A program made the translations under genes and the position numbers. A stretch of DNA of 64,000 bases, from contig JAKZAN010000007.1 in assembly GCA_023053545.1 (NCBI GenBank), positions 9,920,001 through 9,984,000 on the forward strand. The letters are read 5' to 3'. The stretch's first letter is position 1. Each line of letters opens with the position of its first letter. This document shows positions 35,410-45,802 of this stretch, piece after piece. Origin of the DNA: Lepidurus packardi. Its lineage: Eukaryota; Arthropoda; Branchiopoda; Notostraca; Triopsidae. The notes under the pieces were generated by a model, which did no database searches, was not told where the DNA came from, and was given only the letters and a program-made list of their open reading frames with translations.

Positions 35410-37216
35410 ATGGCTAACAGTCCTGTTAACCTGGCAATCTTGCAGGCTTTATTCGTTTACATCGCACGTAAGTACTTTATAAATAAAAATGGAAGGAAAA
35501 TATCGTAAAAGAATACGTTATTCTTTTAGTGTCGTCTGCACAGGGGAGTAATTCTCAATTTAAATGCCTTAGCAACAAAGGTCGAACTCCAATAATTCTT
35601 CCTTACTTTTCAAAAGTTGGAGGTTTCACCTCATCGATTCCAACAGCAATGGGCGTCTCAGCCTTACAGTGCGCTTTACTATGTGTTCAAGATCGCTTAA
35701 ATGCTTGTCAATCGTATTCCTACGACCCAGATACCCGGTACTGCTATACTCGTAACATCACGCTGTACCAAACTGGGATCCTTTGTGGTATTCGCGTTGA
35801 TCAATCCCGTTTAAGATGCCAACAACCGGGTAACACGTTCATAGCTTACGCCGGTACATTGTTTGACTTTTGAATCATTAAAGAGAAATTTAGCTGTAAG
35901 GTGACACGATACTTTCTTAACCCTATAGGTCCAACTCGAACTATGATAGAATGCATTTGCGGGTTAAAGGGGGAGTAAGGTACGAAAAAATAAAAAAATA
36001 TGTTATAGAGGAGACCAAAATAAGTGTTCTGGCTGAAGAACCCCTATGTCAATTATGCATATTAACCGAGTAATTAATTATTTAGCGGTTTAAGCTCCGC
36101 CCCTTTCCGCCAAATTTTCCTATCCTTATAACATTGGCGGACAGTTGGCCGGAGGCCTAGCGACTTTACCTGTGAGCGCATTCAAAATCGATCCCAGATC
36201 TCATAGGGACCGTACCGTGACCTTTCTTTTGAATGCTTAAGCAGTTTTTTACGCGCTTTGGTTACTTCACAAACTTAATCACAAAAAACCACTTTTTCTT
36301 CGCGCCACGACGGGAATGTTCCGTTCTGTGGCTCAACGAACGTCAACGCCGCGAGCGTGGAGCTCACAACCTGTGTCAGGATAGCCTGCCGGACTAACAT
36401 ATTGGGGAGAGCTAGGCTAAGAAGCCTTGGAACGCGTGTTATCCAAAGTCGACATTCCAAAGCGTGGTCTTGTATACGTGCTGACTATTCGCTTGTTTAG
36501 TTTATTAGTTTGTGTCTTCATAAGCTTTGAATTAAAATGAGTGATAACGATAGTGTTTCAAGCGATTCTTCGGATTCTTCGGTTAGTCCGGCAGGCTATC
36601 CTGACACAGGTTGTGAGCTCCACGCTCGCGGCGTTGACGTTCGTTGAGCCACAGAACGGAACATTCCCGTCGTGGCGCGAAGAAAAAGTGTTTTTTTGTG
36701 ATTAAGTTTGTGAAGTAACCAAAGCGCGTAAAAAACTGCTTAAGCATTCAAAAGAAAGGTCACGGTACGGTCCCTATGAGATCTGGGATCGATTTTGAAT
36801 GCGCTCACAGGTAAAGTCGCTAGGCCTCCGGCCAACTGTCCGCCAATGTTATAAGGATAGGAAAATTTGGCGGAAAGGGGCGGAGCTTAAACCGCTAAAT
36901 AATTAATTACTCGGTTAATATGCATAATTGACATAGGGGTTCTTCAGCCAGAACACTTATTTTGGTCTCCTCTATAACATATTTTTTTATTTTTTCGTAC
37001 CTTACTCCCCCTTTAAGGACTAGCGGTTGGGCGAGTCAATCCAATGATCCCACATTCAATGTCTGCATTGGGGGGTGCCAGGATCAGTATCCTTGCGCGG
37101 TGAATATGGGTATTACACAAAGCTGTGTGTTGTGTAAGAGAACGTCAAGTTCTTGCAGTAGTACGGCTACTGTTGACTATAAAACTCGCCTTGTTTGCAT
37201 GCCCATTCCAGTGTAA
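35410..37216 (+). pseudogene. PAN-like array member 2, exon 3 interrupted by a TTAA transposon
   Basis: Exon 1 35410-35467 (MANSPVNLAILQALF leader), exon 2 35530-35853 (CALLCVQDRLNACQSYSYDP, RNITL sequon) and exon 3 starting at 35929 (MIECICG). Exon 3 is split at a TTAA: it stops at 35967 and resumes at 37017 (RTSGWASQSN onward to CMPIPV and the stop at 37214). Reading into the insertion gives a stop codon five codons after the ICG motif. Outside the element the two halves share one frame across a single TTAA, and all phases match the intact members, so the insertion is recent and the gene was intact before it. A truncated product of exons 1-2 could still be made. Confidence 0.85.
35968..37012. 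mobile_element. Foldback transposon with 431-bp inverted arms and TTAA target duplication
   Basis: Arms 35968-36398 and 36582-37012 are reverse complements with equal length and about one mismatch seen. The ends read AGGGGGAGTAAGG and its complement, flanked by TTAA on both sides (35964-35967, 37013-37016). The 183-bp centre has no transposase, but near its right end an ATG opens MSDNDSVSSDSSDSS and runs into the right arm. TTAA duplication is typical of piggyBac and a few other cut-and-paste families, but these ends are not canonical piggyBac ends. It is non-autonomous and must be mobilised in trans. Confidence 0.9.
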
Positions 37217-37522
37217 TTCTAACGTCCGGTTCACTGGCATGGGATTCAAAGGTTTTTATCAAACAGTAGAAAATACATATAGGTTTGTGTCTAGAGCCAG
37301 TTTCTTAATGGGATAGAGTTAACTTAAAAGTACGTCTTTTTGTTTGATAATTAATTTTCCGGATGCACGAATACTCCTTGCAAAAAAAACAACATACTTA
37401 AATTATTCGGCATTCGTCGATTCCTGAGATTCTTATCTTTAACACTGACTAATCTAAAGAAATAAAAGTACACATGTGCAAAGTAGCCCTGCAACACCTA
37501 ACCTAACCTAAACGGTTGTAAC

Positions 37523-37691
37523 TGATGTGTTGTTGTAAGTACACAAACCCCCTTTTCCCCCCCATGTCCCGGTATAAAAAGGACCCACGTCTCTCAGACT
37601 GGGTCAGTCGAGCGTGTTCTCTCAGACATTCAATACATTGGTTTCCTCCGTAAGTTCGAACCCCCACGTGTGTTGTGTTCGGTATATGACA
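37523..37691 (+). repeat. 5' LTR
   Basis: Begins TGATGTGTTGTTG and ends GGTATATGACA. Contains CGGTATAAAAAGGACC, a TATA box at about 37572, which would start transcription inside the LTR. Confidence 0.95.
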
Positions 37692-37809
37692 TTTTGGCGC
37701 AGCCTGCAGGATACGTCCCTACAACTCAATTCTCCCCACCCGAAGCCAACAGCACACACGTGCCTACTGTTCCGAACGTTTTCAAGCAGTTTTTCCTTCT
37801 TTTTTTGCC

Positions 37810-40800
37810 ATGTCCCACATCCCGGTGCCAGCTGTAACCCCGTTTTGGGAACATCCAGGCAGTGAACAAAGGAAACTGTCCACGTGGAAACATCAGATTG
37901 ATATCGTGATTGAGCTAACCAATTGCCAACGTCCAGTTGATCGTCAGCTAACTGATGTGGATAAGATCAACATCCTCTTCGCCCATTTGGGATGTGAAGC
38001 CATTCGCCGTTTTGAACATAACCCCATTATGGCAAGAAGATCTCGGACCACATACAATGAATTCTACAAAACTGTTGTCGCAACCTTCGAGCAACCCACC
38101 CCTCAGGCCGTGGCGTTTTACAAGCTCAGGACGTGCAAACAAGAGAGTGACGAAACTGGAACCGAATTTGTAAGTCGTCTTCGTACTCTTCAAGCTGATT
38201 GCAACTACGATAACTTCAACGCTGATATGGACCTGGCTTACTGCTTAGCACAAAACTGTTTTAACACCGAAGCCCAGAAGCGTTTATTCACTGCAACTAC
38301 GATATCGTTGGAAACGTATCTCAACATCATCCAAGCGGTAGAGAACGCTGATGCGAGTACCTTAGCAGTTCGAGGCAGTACAACTCCGGTGCAAACCATA
38401 AAGCAGAACAACCAGCGTCAACGCAATCCGAATCGACGTCAACCTCAGCAAAACAACCGTCGTAGAGATCCGACGCCAAATAGCACCAAGGCTCCGTGTC
38501 GAGGATGTGGTTCTACCAAACATGTCTACCGCTCAGACGATTGCCCGGCTAAAACCGCAAAATGCTTCCAATGCCAGCGAACCGGCCATTTCTCCAAGCG
38601 ATGCGAGTCCAAGCGTCGCCAAGGTAACCAGTCCCATCAAGACCCTCCATCCAGCCAAGACGAGCCAATTAAGCGCGTCACCCTGAAGACAATCAAGAAA
38701 GACACCCCTGCAGAGTACAGATGCACCATCCAGGTCAGCGATGCCGAGCAACAAAGCAGATCCATCGACGGATGTATCGACAGCGGGGCTCACGCTTCCA
38801 TCATTCCCTGGTCAATCTTCAAGCACTCGTTCGGGGTATCACTCAAAAAGGCGATGGTTGAACTCACCAATTACGATGGCTCACCAATCAAGGGCCTCCG
38901 CGGATGTTTCGAAGCCAACATCACGTATGGAGATCGTCGAGCCCTAATCACCCTCTTGGTTTTGGATAGCATCGATGACGCAACGTGGGGCACTGATACA
39001 ATTGAGGCTTTGGGACTTATCATCAACGGTCGTGACCGACAAGTTAATACAGTCAAGGAGAAGCCATCTCCCTTGGTTGCTCCGCCTCCAGCGCCTAACC
39101 CGGCTATTTCCGTTCCAAAGGTTCTACAAATACTTGACGAATATCCTCAGTTGAAGAAGGGCGGAATTGGCATATTCCCTGAGTTTGAGCACCGCATCAT
39201 TTTGGCCGACGATGCCCAGCCTATCGCTAGAGGTCCACGTCCTATTCCGATAGCGTACCGTGAAGCTGTCAGTTCTGAGATCCAATCCATGGTTGACAAC
39301 GACATCTGGGAGAAGGTCTGCAAGCCGTGCCAATGGGCTCATCACCTCGTTTGCGTCCCTAAGGGTAATGGACAGATCCGAATTACCACCGATTTGTCTC
39401 CACTCAACAAATTCGTTATTCCGGAACATCACCCATTGCCCAGGATCAACGACCTTTACCTTCAACTGCTAGGCGCTACCGTCTTTTCCAAGATCGACCT
39501 CTCAAAAGGCTACTGGCACATCCCACTGGCACCGGACAGTCGTCCGCTAACCGCGACGATCACACCTTCCGGCATTTACCAGTACAAACGTCTTCCAATG
39601 GGGTTGACAGATGCCGCTTCCGTCTTCCAGCGACTGGTTAGCCAAACTCTCGTCGACTGCCGTGGATGCGTAAATTATCAAGACGACATCTTAGTTTTTG
39701 GATCAACTCAAGAGGAGCACGATGCCCGTCTACACGAAGTCCTACGCCGACTTGCTGACAAAGACTTTCGGGTCAACTTGGACAAATGTCGTTTTGCCGT
39801 TCCCGAAGTCAAGTTTTTGGGTCACATCCTCAGCAGCAAAGGTATCAAACCTGATCCTGCAAGCCTCGACGCAATCAGGAACGCTCCCCAACCAACGTCC
39901 ATCACGGACGTCCGCAGCTTCCTGGGATCCATCAACTACTTTCGCGAGTTCTTGCCCTCCTTAGCAGAATTCACCGATCCTCTTCAACGTCTCACAAGGA
40001 CCACCGAAGTTACAACCTTCCAATGGTCAGAAGAATGCACCACTGCTTTCAATAAGCTTAAATCGATGCTGACCAATGACCTCAAGCTTAGCATCTTCGA
40101 TCCCAATCAGCCAACCGTAGTCTCCACTGACGCGTCGAACATTGGCATTGGTGCCTGTTTATCGCAACTTCAACATGGTCGATTGGTACCCATTGCTTTC
40201 GCCTCCAAGACCCTGACGCCTCGTGAACGCGTTTATGCAGCAAACGAACGCGAAGCACTCGCCTGCGTCTGGGCCTGCAATCACTGGTCCAATTTCCTCC
40301 TGGGTTGCCGATTCACTCTCATAACAGACCACAAAGCATTGGTCTCCATCCTGGCTCAGTCCGGTGACGGTCGCAAAGCCCACAAATTTGATCGATGGCG
40401 CTTACAGCTAGCCGAGTTCGACTATGACATTCAGCATCGACCAGGGATCAGCAACACCGTTCCGGACATGCTATCTCGCCTTCCTCAAGCTGAATTAACG
40501 TCACTGGCAGTTAAATCCGTCACGATTCCAGGATTGTCGGTCGAACAAATTGCAACAGAAACTGCGGGCGACAAGACTTGCCAAACCATCCTCAAGCTCA
40601 TCACCAATGGTACTTGGTCGAAGAAGCATAGAGACGACTCCAGCTTACGCCCCTTCTTCACTGTTCGCAATGAACTGTCCGACAACAATGGTTGCATCAC
40701 TAAATCTGATCGTATCGTAATCCCGGTCAATTTACGTCGCCAACTACTCAGCGCTTCCCACACTGGACACCCAGGCATTGTTCGAGCAAAGATCAAGCTT

Positions 40801-41799
40801 CGAGAATCCTTTTGGTGGCCTGGCATGTCAACCGACATTGAAACTTTCATTAAGCACTGTGTCGGCTGTCAAAACTCGTCGAAGTCCGACCCCAAGAGTC
40901 GCATCCCAACCGACAGTGTGCCACCACCATCCGGTCCGTGGGAGAAGGTCGCCATTGATGTAACAGGTCCCTTCGCAACCGCTCCATCTAAGCATCAGTT
41001 CATCATAGTGCTTATCGACTACTTCTCTGGTTTTCCCGAAATCATGTGTGCCGCTAACCACAACGCAACGACAGTAATTAACTTTCTTGACGATGCGTTC
41101 GCACGTTACGGCAACCCCAGCATTTTGGTCAGCGATAACGGTCCCGAATTCATCAGCTCTGCCCTCGCCAACTTCCTCAGCAGCAGAGACATCAAGCATC
41201 ATCGGACGCCAGTCTATCATCCTCAAGCAAATGGGAAAGTCGAAGTGTTCAACCGAACAATCAAATTTCATGCCCAGGCGCTTTCCAGTGGCCCTTTTGA
41301 TTTTAAAAAAGGGATGACCGAAATGCTAGCCCGCTTTCGCGCCGAACGCCCCGATCCAGACGTGAAATCACCCGCCGAGTTGATGTTTAACCGCCGTCCA
41401 CGCCTGGCGTTCGAGCCACGCAAAGAAGCCGAAGTAAGCCAACCGTCAGAGCCTGTCATACCCATCAGGGCTCCGTGCCGTGTTACTTTCGACGCACAAG
41501 TCATACGACAAAAATCTTCACCCCTATTCAAAGTCGGAGAGCAGGTCCGAGTCCGCCGACCATCATCCATGGTCCGCAAGGGGCAATCTCCTTACAGTGA
41601 CATCCTTACAGTGACCAAGGTCCTGGGGAATTATGTATTCCAGCTTTCAGACGGACAAACCTGGAACGCCCGACGGATTCGCCGTTACTATCCGCCAGAG
41701 GTCATCGAAATCCCGTTAGACCTTGAAATGGATCCTCAACCACGTCGCTCCCGCCGAACAAACTTGGGTCGCCCTCCACGTCGCTACCCTGAGTGTTAA
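37810..41799 (+). CDS. Gag-Pol polyprotein of the Ty3/gypsy element
   Basis: A single ATG-started 1329-residue ORF without frameshift between gag and pol. In order: capsid-like region (1-200), two zinc knuckles (C230 CRGCG..H..C and C252 CFQCQRTGHFSKRC), aspartic protease (DSGAHASIIP, D324), reverse transcriptase (FSKIDLSKGYWHIPL, active site YQDD at 623), RNase H (STDASNIGIGACLSQ), integrase zinc domain (HTGHPG..HCVGCQ), and the DDE core (D1050 in IDVTGPF, SDNGPEF, then the Glu in NGKVEVFNRT). No chromodomain or envelope frame is seen; the tail is Arg-rich. The order protease-RT-RNase H-integrase fixes Ty3/gypsy; a Mag-like lineage is possible. All catalytic motifs are intact. Confidence 0.97.
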   Translation: MSHIPVPAVTPFWEHPGSEQRKLSTWKHQIDIVIELTNCQRPVDRQLTDVDKINILFAHLGCEAIRRFEHNPIMARRSRTTYNEFYKTVVATFEQPTPQAVAFYKLRTCKQESDETGTEFVSRLRTLQADCNYDNFNADMDLAYCLAQNCFNTEAQKRLFTATTISLETYLNIIQAVENADASTLAVRGSTTPVQTIKQNNQRQRNPNRRQPQQNNRRRDPTPNSTKAPCRGCGSTKHVYRSDDCPAKTAKCFQCQRTGHFSKRCESKRRQGNQSHQDPPSSQDEPIKRVTLKTIKKDTPAEYRCTIQVSDAEQQSRSIDGCIDSGAHASIIPWSIFKHSFGVSLKKAMVELTNYDGSPIKGLRGCFEANITYGDRRALITLLVLDSIDDATWGTDTIEALGLIINGRDRQVNTVKEKPSPLVAPPPAPNPAISVPKVLQILDEYPQLKKGGIGIFPEFEHRIILADDAQPIARGPRPIPIAYREAVSSEIQSMVDNDIWEKVCKPCQWAHHLVCVPKGNGQIRITTDLSPLNKFVIPEHHPLPRINDLYLQLLGATVFSKIDLSKGYWHIPLAPDSRPLTATITPSGIYQYKRLPMGLTDAASVFQRLVSQTLVDCRGCVNYQDDILVFGSTQEEHDARLHEVLRRLADKDFRVNLDKCRFAVPEVKFLGHILSSKGIKPDPASLDAIRNAPQPTSITDVRSFLGSINYFREFLPSLAEFTDPLQRLTRTTEVTTFQWSEECTTAFNKLKSMLTNDLKLSIFDPNQPTVVSTDASNIGIGACLSQLQHGRLVPIAFASKTLTPRERVYAANEREALACVWACNHWSNFLLGCRFTLITDHKALVSILAQSGDGRKAHKFDRWRLQLAEFDYDIQHRPGISNTVPDMLSRLPQAELTSLAVKSVTIPGLSVEQIATETAGDKTCQTILKLITNGTWSKKHRDDSSLRPFFTVRNELSDNNGCITKSDRIVIPVNLRRQLLSASHTGHPGIVRAKIKLRESFWWPGMSTDIETFIKHCVGCQNSSKSDPKSRIPTDSVPPPSGPWEKVAIDVTGPFATAPSKHQFIIVLIDYFSGFPEIMCAANHNATTVINFLDDAFARYGNPSILVSDNGPEFISSALANFLSSRDIKHHRTPVYHPQANGKVEVFNRTIKFHAQALSSGPFDFKKGMTEMLARFRAERPDPDVKSPAELMFNRRPRLAFEPRKEAEVSQPSEPVIPIRAPCRVTFDAQVIRQKSSPLFKVGEQVRVRRPSSMVRKGQSPYSDILTVTKVLGNYVFQLSDGQTWNARRIRRYYPPEVIEIPLDLEMDPQPRRSRRTNLGRPPRRYPEC

Positions 41800-41816
41800 T
41801 TTTAAGTAAGGGATAA

Positions 41817-41985
41817 TGATGTGTTGTTGTAAGTACACAAACCCCCTTTTCCCCCCCATGTCCCGGTATAAAAAGGACCCACGTCTCTCAGACTGGGTCA
41901 GTCGAGCGTGTTCTCTCAGACATTCAATACATTGGTTTCCTCCGTAAGTTCGAACCCCCACGTGTGTTGTGTTCGGTATATGACA
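41817..41985 (+). repeat. 3' LTR
   Basis: Same 169 bp as the 5' LTR, 17 bp after the gag-pol stop codon. Confidence 0.95.
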
Positions 41986-42509
41986 GTAACACTGAAGCAT
42001 AACTCTGGATAACATTCCTAAATCAAACCATAATTTTGCATTCTTCTTAACTTTCGCGACTTATATTGGGAAAAGTTTATAGAAGCGGGCGAAATTTTTA
42101 TATATATTTCATAAAGGTTTATCATTCAGGCTTGCAGGGTTAGTCTGCGCTAAAGGGAGACGTATAGGCCAATAAAATGGACAGAAAGCCATTGCGGGTC
42201 AACCAGAGGTATGCTTTATAGACTTGATGGTTAAGGACAACGAAACACTGTGGCGATTATCGGTTATTCGGTCCGGAATACAGAACGTTTTGCTCGGCAC
42301 TTGGCCCGAAGCGGAACAAGGCCTCGGGTTTTGCAATGCTGACAGAAATATGGAAACTGTCCTGGATATTGAATTGCTAGTAGCGCAAACTAGTCTCATG
42401 GTAAACCATTGACGTGTTCCATTGCGCCTGGTCAACTTTTAAGCTTTGCATAGCACAGCCAGGTTTTGTAACAGAAACAGTGCTCCAGGTTGTCATCATC
42501 GCCAAAGAC

Positions 42510-43272
42510 ATGTCTCACCTAATCTTCAAACCGAGAGTCTTACAATTGTTATACTTTTGCTTCACACGTAAGTGCTTTAAAAATGATAAAATATACAGGT
42601 GATCGATTAACTGTTTACTTTAGTACAGCCCATGGATTCCATTAATTCCCGTGCGTTTCAATGCATTAATGTCCATGATCGTACACCAGGAATTCGTGAT
42701 ATTCTTGTGAAATCCGGATCTACGGTTTCATTGATTCCAACAGCAATAGGCATCTCAGCTTTACAATGTGCATTGCTATGTGTTCAGACGCCGTATGATG
42801 CTTGCCAGTCCTATTCTTACAATCCGGAAACCCGGTATTGCTTTACCCGTAACATCACTCTAAGCCATAATGGGACTCTTTGTGGAATCCCCGTTGATCA
42901 GTCTTGCGCAAAATGTCAACGTTCGGGTGACACGTTCATCGCCTATGGTGGTACGTGTAAATCTTTGAAAATTCTCAAGAAATGTAGCTGTAGGTAGCAT
43001 CATTCCTTCTCCAACTTTTATTAGGTCAAGCTCACACAATGGTGGAATGCATTTGCGGGGCAAATATGGCTGGCTGGCATGAGCTGTTTAATTATACGAC
43101 CTACAGTTGCATAGAAAGGTGCAACAGTTGGTATCCTTGTGCCGTCTACATGGGTATGACTCGTTGTACCATGTGTAACAAGACAGTAAGCGCTTGCACG
43201 ACAACACCGGTTCTTGATCCAGAACGAAGTAAACTAGTGTGCATGCCGATTCCTGCCGTACTATTACCGTAG
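42510..43272 (+). CDS. Small secreted Cys-rich PAN-like protein, array member 3
   Basis: Exons 42510-42567, 42624-42950 and 43025-43272, phases 1 and 1, give 210 residues. Leader MSHLIFKPRVLQLLYFCFT. Exon 2: FQCINVHDRTPGI, then CALLCVQTPYDACQSYSYNP, YCFTRNITL (sequon) and GDTFIAYGG. Exon 3: MVECICGANMAGWH, YPCAVYMGMTRC and the family end CMPIP. Exon 2 is 327 bp, as in member 4. It lies just downstream of the retrotransposon. Function unknown; small size, leader and many Cys point to a secreted disulfide-rich protein. Confidence 0.85.
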
Positions 43273-44003
43273 AACGCGACTGGTGTAACGGCCCATACTT
43301 AAAAATGCTGAAGAAGGTTTTTATGGAATACTTTTTCTTTTAGTATGATATGGTACGCACCCAAATAAGAAGATTACAATGTTTGTAAGTGATTTTTGAG
43401 CCGTATTTGAGAAAGTATAGGGATTTGGGTTACTGTTTTACGGGGTGGCAAGAAAATAAAGACACGATGCGTGTTTGTTCACATCATGGAATAACCTAAA
43501 AAGCAACTGTACATGTGTGCCTCCAATATAAAATCTTTACACCCGCGATAACTCCGACTTAACCCCGGTCAAATAAGAAGAAAACGAAAGGCTTACCACA
43601 CGAATTACTTCAGCGGAAATATAAAATCTGTACTGCGTCAACTTAACGGCTTCCAAGGAGGTTAGAGGAAATACATAAGGCTTAGGCTATAGCTATTGGG
43701 AACGAAAGGAGTATAAAACACTACACAACTATAAACTACAACGATTATCGGTTATATACATGGATATGTAACGGTCGAATAATAAACTATACTTTAACGA
43801 TTATCGGTGGAACGAATGAGACTATCAAACGTTCAGGCACATTTTTTTGTGATTGGGGGACGACAAATTCCTACAATAAAGATCCATTGCACGTAAAAAC
43901 TTAGCCCCTAGATCGTCCTTAGTTAATACCACGGTTCCCTAGCCCAGCTAGGGTTTGTAACCTTTGTACCCCAGTGTTCCACGTCCTTTTCTTTCGTCCA
44001 GAC
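43273..44003. other. Intergenic between array members 3 and 4
   Basis: No ORF. A short direct repeat (AACGATTATCGGT-type) occurs near 43739 and 43797. Probably 3' flank and promoter. Confidence 0.5.
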
Positions 44004-44752
44004 ATGGCTTCCGTAATGCCTAAAGTGGTACTCGTACAACTGTTGTTCGCTTTCATCGGACGTAAGTATCTCTAGAAACTATAACATACAAACAAGACTT
44101 ACCGTCTGGTTTTTCAGTGTCTTCAACACAATTGAGTATTTCGCAGTTCAAGTGCGTTAACGTCTCCGGCCGCACTCCAGGAATAGCTAGCATGATCCCG
44201 ATGGGAGCTACTAACTTGGCTTCTCGGTTTCCGACAGCAATTGGCATTTCTGCAATAGAATGTGCAGCACTGTGTGTCCAAACACCGCGAAATGCTTGTC
44301 AGTCCTATTCGTACAACCCAGACACCAAGTACTGCTTCACTCGTAACATCACGCTGAGTTACAATGGTTCTCTGTGTGGAGTTGCTGTTGACCTAGCTCG
44401 CGACAAATGCCAACGTTCTGGTGACACATTCATTGCGTATGGTGGTACAAAGCCTTTGTATAGAATTTTTTCTTATAAGAAAGTAACAGGATTACCTTTG
44501 GATTGTATAGGCCAAGCTCAAAGCATGATGGAGTGCATTTGTGGTGGTAACGCTAACCAATGGTCGCCAATGTCAGCATTGCTGTACAATTGCATCGAAA
44601 TGTGCAAAAACACATATCCTTGTGCGATTGAATTTGAATCGCCCAATGTTCCTTGTAAAGTGTGCTATGGTTCAATAAGTTCTTGTAACGGTGTTCCGGC
44701 ACTTGATGCTGTCGGTAAAAGCCGCCTAGTTTGCATGCCCATTCCTACGTAA
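44004..44752 (+). CDS. Small secreted Cys-rich PAN-like protein, array member 4
   Basis: Exons 44004-44061, 44118-44444 and 44511-44752, phases 1 and 1, give 208 residues. Leader MASVMPKVVLVQLLFAFIG. Exon 2: FKCVNVSGRTPGIASMIP, CAALCVQTPRNACQSYSYNP, YCFTRNITL, GDTFIAYGG. Exon 3: MMECICGGNANQW, YPCAIEFESPNVPCKVC and LVCMPIPT. Intron 2 is 66 bp with no stop in frame, so a retained-intron product would read straight through with 22 extra residues; the splice sites at both ends match the other members, so splicing is preferred. Confidence 0.87.
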
Positions 44753-45735
44753 TTATAATGAAGATTTTGTGCGTTTAACTTAGATTAACCATATCTGAGT
44801 GTCCACACAGTGTCAGTATGAAGCAAGCTTGTTCAATGAAAATAAATAAAAGCAATCTTTTCTAAATACAAATAAACACATCTACCTAGGTCTAAAGAAT
44901 TTATGTAGCCTGGTCTTAATTCTGATTGAGGCTCCCATCTACCTTACCTCGGCATATTGCGTTCACCAAGGGGAATTTCGGAACAATTTTTGGCAGAACC
45001 CTCTCATACAAGCGTAAAAAATTTGACCGTAGTTAGCTATTTATTTCCTTTCTTTCTTCTTTTACTTTTTACGGAAGGCATTCGCAAAACAATAACAAAC
45101 ACCAGTGCCATCTGTGTTTCGCATCAATAAGCTACGGTAGGAGGGAGCATAATTTAAAAAAAAATTCCAAGAAAAAGGAAGAATAACAGAAGGCATAATT
45201 GATCTAAAGTTCTCACGACTCCCGTTTCCCTTTCAACAACGAAACTCCGACATGGAAGCGTCTCAGCTGCCACGTCATTAAAAGCCCACGAGTGAAACTT
45301 TAAAACTCTCTCCATATTCAAGAACCGCCTAAACTTATATGTAAGAACCGCTTTCTATATTTAAAATAGCGCCGATTAAGGCTAAAGTGGACTCAAAAGA
45401 AAGCCTAGTCCATGTAGGTAGTTGTGATATTTTTTCATAATTTCTGGAGACGTAGTTAGCGAGTTTTTCACTATTGAAGAGTTTAGGAGTTACGCACCAC
45501 CCGCGGGGCATTCCCGTGCGGAAAAGGTAGGGGACCCCGTAGCGCTTGCCTTCTAGGCTGTCCTGGCGTTTAACAGCACTTTGCCGTGTAACTACCGTGT
45601 TTAGAAATGATACAACCTTTTCCTTCAATTAAAAGCTTTGGGAGTGCTTCAAACGTCATTTTGGACGCAAAATACCTGAAATCTAAGAAGTAATCCGTAT
45701 TTGTAACAGAATAATATAGTAATTAAGGGACTCAC
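44753..45735. other. Intergenic, no supported gene
   Basis: Between array member 4 and an orphan exon. A 97-codon minus-strand frame at 45335-45628 has no family pattern; it follows the orphan exon and may be chance. Confidence 0.4.
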
Positions 45736-45802
45736 CTGTGAAATAAGTGCGTACAACTTGTAGGACTACCAGTTTAAGAACGATGTGAGTTCTTAGAACC
45801 AT
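45736..45802 (-). pseudogene. Orphan signal-peptide exon of a lost PAN-like array member
   Basis: Sequence from about 45690 to 45850 matches the first exon and flanks of the member at 47363-48122 (shared GTTCTTAAACTGGTA, the GTGAGTCCC donor and the AATACTGTTCTGGTCC-like upstream flank). The exon reads MVLRTHIVLKLVVLQ and ends in phase 1, but no exon 2 or 3 follows; joining to the next acceptors reaches a stop within a few codons. Confidence 0.7.

Larger units (their letters stand above)
37523..41985 (+). mobile_element. Intact Ty3/gypsy LTR retrotransposon with identical LTRs
   Basis: LTRs 37523-37691 and 41817-41985 (169 bp each, TG..CA ends) are identical by eye and flanked by the 5-bp duplication GTAAC (37518-37522, 41986-41990). 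A primer-binding-like TGGCGCAGCC lies just after the 5' LTR and a purine run (AAGTAAGGGATAA) just before the 3' LTR. One long ORF fills the interior. Everything needed for mobility appears present, so the insertion is very recent. Confidence 0.97.

Noticed and set aside
37497-37512. CCTAACCTAACCTAA, like the arthropod TTAGG telomere repeat
   Set aside because: Only three units; too short to be an interstitial telomere tract.
38533-41579. Several minus-strand frames within gag-pol
   Set aside because: Shadows of the long GC-richer coding frame on the other strand.
45335-45628. 97-codon minus-strand frame downstream of the orphan leader exon
   Set aside because: Does not join in phase to the leader exon and shows no similarity to the PAN-like family.
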